A stretch of 8,657 nt of DNA, from the NCBI GenBank assembly GCA_020720965.1, contig DYNS01000114.1, positions 1 to 8,657 on the forward strand, given 5' to 3'. Numbering within the stretch: position 1 is the first letter of the stretch; each line of letters begins with the position of its first letter. Both the position numbers and the translations under genes were made by a program. This stretch comes from Anaerolinea sp. Its GTDB lineage: Bacteria > Chloroflexota > Anaerolineae > Anaerolineales > Villigracilaceae. Of this stretch, positions 6,220 to 8,657 are shown piece after piece. Under the pieces are notes generated by a model. That model made no database searches. It saw nothing but the letters and a program-made list of their open reading frames with translations, and was not told where the DNA came from.

Positions 6220-7317
6220 TTAGAATGTGCGTTCTTTTACATCCACCTGAGTCCCGCCGGGCATCCCAACGGTGATGTCGCCCGGCTCCAGGGGTACTTC
6301 CGGGGTCGTCCAGCGGAAAATCCACTGCGCGTCTTCTGGCGAGACGTTGAGACAGCCATGCGAGCGGGCTGTGCCGTAGTTATTGTGCCAAAAAGTGGAA
6401 TGAACCGCCACCCCGGAACCGGAGAAGAAGGTGCTCCAGGCAACGCCGGGAGTATCCCACCCGCCGCCGACCGTGCCGCCTGCCATGTGAATGGAGATGG
6501 TCTTGCGCCAGGTGCGGTGTCCATCCCCCAAGGGGGTGGACCAGGTATCGGTGGGGTTGCCGTTTGCATCAATCTTCTGCCCGCTGGACATGCGACAGAA
6601 ATAGACTTCGGTGGCGCCCTCGTAACAGGAAAGGGTTTGGGAGGTGAGGCTGGCAACAATCCGCTTTTGGGCGGGGTCCACTTCCGGGTGAATGGGGGCG
6701 ACATCTGCCGGGGTGAGGGGGCGGAACGCTGCGCCCTCTGCCCAGAGAATATCGCCGTAACTGCCATAACGCTCGTTAACGCGGTACACAATGCCGCCGG
6801 TGACTTCGCTGGTCTTAATCGCATCCACCCACATAATTTGGCTGTAATACAGGCGGGTGGGCAAACCCACATCACGGGCATTCTTAAGCCAGGGCGAGGC
6901 GGGTTCGGCGTTTTCGGTGACAAAATCCACATACGGCACAGTCACTTCCGCCCAAAAACCCTGCCCGTTGGGCAGTTCTGTCAGGGGTTGGTTGGGCAGG
7001 TTGCGGACGGGTTGAACGTAAGGGGCGTAGAGATAGCCGTCCGGCGTTTCCACCCAGCGTTGGTTAATCACCTGAGTATCAATGGTTTGGGCAACCACTT
7101 CCCGCAGCCAGGGGACGACCGCATCCGGGTAGAGCCTGCCAGTGGCGGGGTAATCCACACGCGGGGCGGAGATTAAATCCAGCGTGGCAGTTAAGCGTCC
7201 CAGCCTTTCCCCGGCGGGGAATTCTGGCAGGGGTAAAACCCGGCTAAAGGGGCGCAGGGCTGCCATTCCGGCGGCGCCGCCAACCAATTTCAGAAAATCT
7301 CTTCGAGAAATGGTCAT
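6220..7317 (-). CDS. L,D-transpeptidase (YkuD domain) with twin-arginine signal
   Basis: This is a 365-residue exported protein. The N-terminus carries a clear Tat motif, SRRDFLK at residues 4-10, followed by a short Gly/Ala-rich hydrophobic stretch, so export in folded form is expected. Residues about 35-205 form a domain with Trp/Tyr-rich pieces (DGYLYAPYVQPV, YGDILWAEG) that look SH3-like. Residues about 218-362 are the YkuD domain, with His306 and the catalytic SHGC motif at Ser319-His320-Gly321-Cys322, followed by LNVSPEDA. By family knowledge the cysteine forms an acyl-enzyme with a stem tetrapeptide and makes 3-3 cross-links or attaches proteins to peptidoglycan. Two extra cysteines, Cys231 and Cys241, lie early in the YkuD domain. 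GAGG stands 5 bases before the ATG. It is the first gene of the proposed operon, behind the promoter at 7353-7381. Confidence 0.95.
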   Translation of the reverse strand: MTISRRDFLKLVGGAAGMAALRPFSRVLPLPEFPAGERLGRLTATLDLISAPRVDYPATGRLYPDAVVPWLREVVAQTIDTQVINQRWVETPDGYLYAPYVQPVRNLPNQPLTELPNGQGFWAEVTVPYVDFVTENAEPASPWLKNARDVGLPTRLYYSQIMWVDAIKTSEVTGGIVYRVNERYGSYGDILWAEGAAFRPLTPADVAPIHPEVDPAQKRIVASLTSQTLSCYEGATEVYFCRMSSGQKIDANGNPTDTWSTPLGDGHRTWRKTISIHMAGGTVGGGWDTPGVAWSTFFSGSGVAVHSTFWHNNYGTARSHGCLNVSPEDAQWIFRWTTPEVPLEPGDITVGMPGGTQVDVKERTF

Positions 7318-7352
7318 ATTTTCCTCACGGTAAAAGGGGTGAACGGTTGCAA

Positions 7353-7381
7353 AGGATACCCGTAAAGCATTCTTCCGTCAA
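7353..7381 (-). promoter_or_regulatory. Sigma70-type promoter for the L,D-transpeptidase operon
   Basis: The minus strand reads TTGACG (7381-7376) as the -35 box, a 17-base spacer, and TATCCT (7358-7353) as the -10 box. These match the consensus at 5 of 6 and 4 of 6 positions with ideal spacing. Transcription would begin near 7346 and leave a leader of about 28 bases to the ATG at 7317. It lies in the widest gap of the window (7318-7413), which otherwise shows no gene or terminator. Read-through from the esterase gene is also possible. Confidence 0.55.
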
Positions 7382-7413
7382 TTCGAGAGGGGAGAGTTTA
7401 CAGGGCTGGATGC

Positions 7414-8064
7414 TTATTCCGTTAAATAGGTGTGCAGCCGCCTCAAACAATCCGCGCTGACCTTGTGCCCTACCTCCGCTTCGCAAAATTGTACCTGCCC
7501 GCCGCATTGCTCCAGCGTTTGCACCGAGCGGCGGGCAAAGTCCATGCTCACCATCTGGTCTTGGGTTCCGTGCGCCCAAAAGAGTCGCTTGCCCGCCAAA
7601 GGCGCGGAGGGGATGAAAGCCTCGGCTTGTAAGGGCGCAAAACCTGCCAGCACGCCCACCCGCTCCAGTCGTTCCGGGCGAGTCAGCGCCATCGTCACCG
7701 CAAGCGCCCCGCCCTGGCTAAAGCCGATGACGTGAACCCGGGCTGTATCCATCCCGTTGGCGATGCCCCAACGCTCCAGCAAATCCATGAGGGCGGCGGC
7801 GGAGGGCTGCAACTGCTCCAGACTGGGGAAACCGCCGGTAACGGGGGCACGCCAGGAGTAGCCGCCCTGCGCAGCCGGGTAGGGGGCGCGGGGGGCGAGA
7901 ATCCACCAGTTGGCGGGCAGGTTGCGGGCAAAAGACCACATGGAATTTTCATCCCCGGTCCAGCCGTGCAACATCAACAAGAGGGCAACCGGTTTGCCCT
8001 GGGGCGGGCGCAGACGGAGAGTCCAGTCTTCAAAGGTGAGGGGGAGAGTGTTTTCACTCGTCAT
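7414..8064 (-). CDS. Alpha/beta-hydrolase, carboxylesterase/phospholipase family
   Basis: This 216-residue cytosolic enzyme belongs to the carboxylesterase/phospholipase (abhydrolase 2, YpfH-like) family. The catalytic triad is visible: nucleophile Ser116 in GFSQGG, Asp169 in HGTQDQMV and His200 in EVGHKVS. The oxyanion-hole strand is LLMLHGWTGDE (29-39), and APRAPYP (57-63) is typical of the family. Length matches the usual 200-220 residues. It hydrolyses ester bonds of small acyl substrates; the natural substrate cannot be told. I see no signal peptide. The ATG at 8064 lies inside the upstream small-protein gene, overlapping it by 11 bases, and no strong Shine-Dalgarno sequence is visible, so it is probably translated by coupling. 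The 96 bases after its stop separate it from the cell-wall operon. Confidence 0.92.
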   Translation of the reverse strand: MTSENTLPLTFEDWTLRLRPPQGKPVALLLMLHGWTGDENSMWSFARNLPANWWILAPRAPYPAAQGGYSWRAPVTGGFPSLEQLQPSAAALMDLLERWGIANGMDTARVHVIGFSQGGALAVTMALTRPERLERVGVLAGFAPLQAEAFIPSAPLAGKRLFWAHGTQDQMVSMDFARRSVQTLEQCGGQVQFCEAEVGHKVSADCLRRLHTYLTE

Positions 8065-8281
8065 TGGCTTTTTTGACCACCCAGTCTAAGCCCATCATAA
8101 AAAGCCAGATAAGCCCAATGGGAACAAAAGCACCCAACAGGCAGAGGAAGCCAAACACCGCCGCGCCCGCCCCGTAAATGAGGGCTATCAGCCCGATGCC
8201 TACGGTAAAGAGGAGCAAAATCGCGCCCAGGGCAAGGCGAAAGTTAGTTTGGGATGTGAATTTTCGCAGGTCACGAGTCAT
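8054..8281 (-). CDS. Small two-helix membrane protein of unknown function
   Basis: This 75-residue protein is not recognised as a named family. It has a basic N-terminus (MTRDLRKF), two hydrophobic helices at about residues 15-36 and 40-65, and a charged tail (VVKKANDE). The ATG at 8281 has AAAGGAA with a 5-base spacer, which supports this start over the longer open frame that runs into the upstream gene. It begins 17 bases after the CPBP-like gene and its last codons overlap the start of the esterase gene in another frame. The charges suggest that both ends face the cytosol. The good ribosome site and tight coupling argue that it is real. Confidence 0.8.
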   Translation of the reverse strand: MTRDLRKFTSQTNFRLALGAILLLFTVGIGLIALIYGAGAAVFGFLCLLGAFVPIGLIWLFMMGLDWVVKKANDE

Positions 8282-8298
8282 GCAAGTTCCTTTCTTTA

Positions 8299-8657
8299 TT
8301 AGCAGGCATGAAGGGCAAGCACCGCCAAAATGGAGGCATCTGCCAGGGCGTGGGAGAGGATGGCTGGGAGGAGGGAACCCGTCCGCCAGGAGATGAGCCG
8401 CCAAAACCAGCCCGCCAACGCCAGCACAAGCAGGGAGGGGAGTATCCAGGGCAGGCTTACGAAGGGAAACAGGACGAAGAAGTGATAGCCTGCGTACAAA
8501 AAGTCGGAGAGTTGGGGGAGGGGGTTGGGGCTGCCCAATGCCCCGCGCCAGTAGAGTTCTTCCAGCGCCGGGTTGACAAGGGTGAGGTAGAGGGAAAAGG
8601 GCAGGGAGGTCTGGCAGGGCAGACCCACCGCCTGTGCCTGTGAGCCAACATGGGAGG
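8299..8657 (-). CDS. CPBP-family intramembrane metalloprotease-like protein, 5' end cut by window edge
   Basis: Only the last 118 residues are in the window; the frame is open to the right edge, so the start and the N-terminal helices lie outside. The fragment shows the three CPBP (CAAX protease and bacteriocin-processing, Rce1-like) motifs: EELYWR with Glu32, Glu33 and Arg37, a membrane-embedded His58 in YAGYHFF, and His102 in LSHALADAS. In the last motif Asp stands where Asn is common. Hydrophobic helices at about 64-83 and 96-115 fit the family. Members are membrane glutamate-type or metal-type proteases for prenylated proteins, peptides or bacteriocin self-immunity, and many have no known substrate. 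A GTG at 8628 is in frame but would leave out the expected N-terminal helices, so it is unlikely to be the start. Confidence 0.82.
   Translation of the reverse strand, partial: SHVGSQAQAVGLPCQTSLPFSLYLTLVNPALEELYWRGALGSPNPLPQLSDFLYAGYHFFVLFPFVSLPWILPSLLVLALAGWFWRLISWRTGSLLPAILSHALADASILAVLALHAC

Noticed and set aside
6206..6223. Similar spacer sequences after the L,D-transpeptidase and CPBP-like stops (6206-6223 and 8287-8302)
   Set aside because: The likeness comes from a TAA stop followed by an AAAGGAA ribosome site in both places; nothing more is shared.
5830..7176. Long open frame on the + strand (448 codons) across ccdA and the L,D-transpeptidase gene
   Set aside because: It is antisense to two clear family genes, has no recognisable domain, and long antisense frames are expected at this GC content.
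7318..7413. Possible riboswitch or leader RNA in the 96-base gap
   Set aside because: The predicted leader is only about 28 bases and no stable stem is visible; the gap is explained by a promoter and ribosome site.
8514..8530. Dense G-tracts on the + strand (G5-A-G5-TT-G4), a possible G-quadruplex
   Set aside because: Only three long tracts are present, and they are explained by proline and leucine codons of the CPBP-like gene on the other strand.

Overview
The window is a piece of a GC-rich bacterial chromosome. The gene set fits a Chloroflexota bacterium of the Anaerolineae type: a TPR-rich Slt-like transglycosylase behind a Pro/Ser/Thr linker, a Tat-exported YkuD transpeptidase, a glutaredoxin-DUF2085 fusion beside ccdA, and a pgeF-yggS-yggT-yggU block. 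This placement is inference; no rRNA or marker gene is present. There are no tRNAs, mobile elements, CRISPR arrays or phage genes, and almost every base is coding.

Layout. The left quarter (2-2299, + strand) is the 3' part of a large lytic transglycosylase gene that enters from the left edge. It meets a leftward gene set tail to tail at a compact bidirectional terminator (2309-2336). Everything to the right is on the minus strand. Read in the direction of transcription from the right edge, the order is: a CPBP-family membrane protease-like protein (cut by the edge), a 75-residue two-helix membrane protein of unknown function, an alpha/beta-hydrolase of the carboxylesterase/phospholipase family, a 96-base gap with a good sigma70-type promoter, then a tight seven-gene run: L,D-transpeptidase, ccdA, glutaredoxin-DUF2085 fusion, pgeF, yggS, yggT, yggU. 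Gaps inside that run are 21, 4, 2, 12, 39 and 2 bases, so it is very probably one operon from the promoter at 7353-7381 to the terminator at 2309-2336.

How the genes work together. Three products act on peptidoglycan: the transglycosylase cuts glycan strands, the L,D-transpeptidase cross-links stem peptides through an active-site cysteine, and PgeF edits wrongly built precursors. CcdA carries electrons outward across the membrane, and the next gene fuses a CxxC glutaredoxin-like domain to a membrane domain that keeps a Cys-His pair and a further Cys, predicted on the outer face. This suggests, as a hypothesis, a thiol-redox module tied to a cysteine-dependent cell-wall enzyme. The distal yggS-yggT-yggU genes are the widespread PLP-homeostasis/membrane-protein/DUF167 set; with pgeF they recall the ylmD-ylmE-ylmG part of the Gram-positive division cluster, but without sepF.

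The best candidate for something undescribed is the ccdA plus glutaredoxin-DUF2085 pair inside this cell-wall operon. The other genes belong to recognisable families, apart from the unassigned 75-residue membrane protein.
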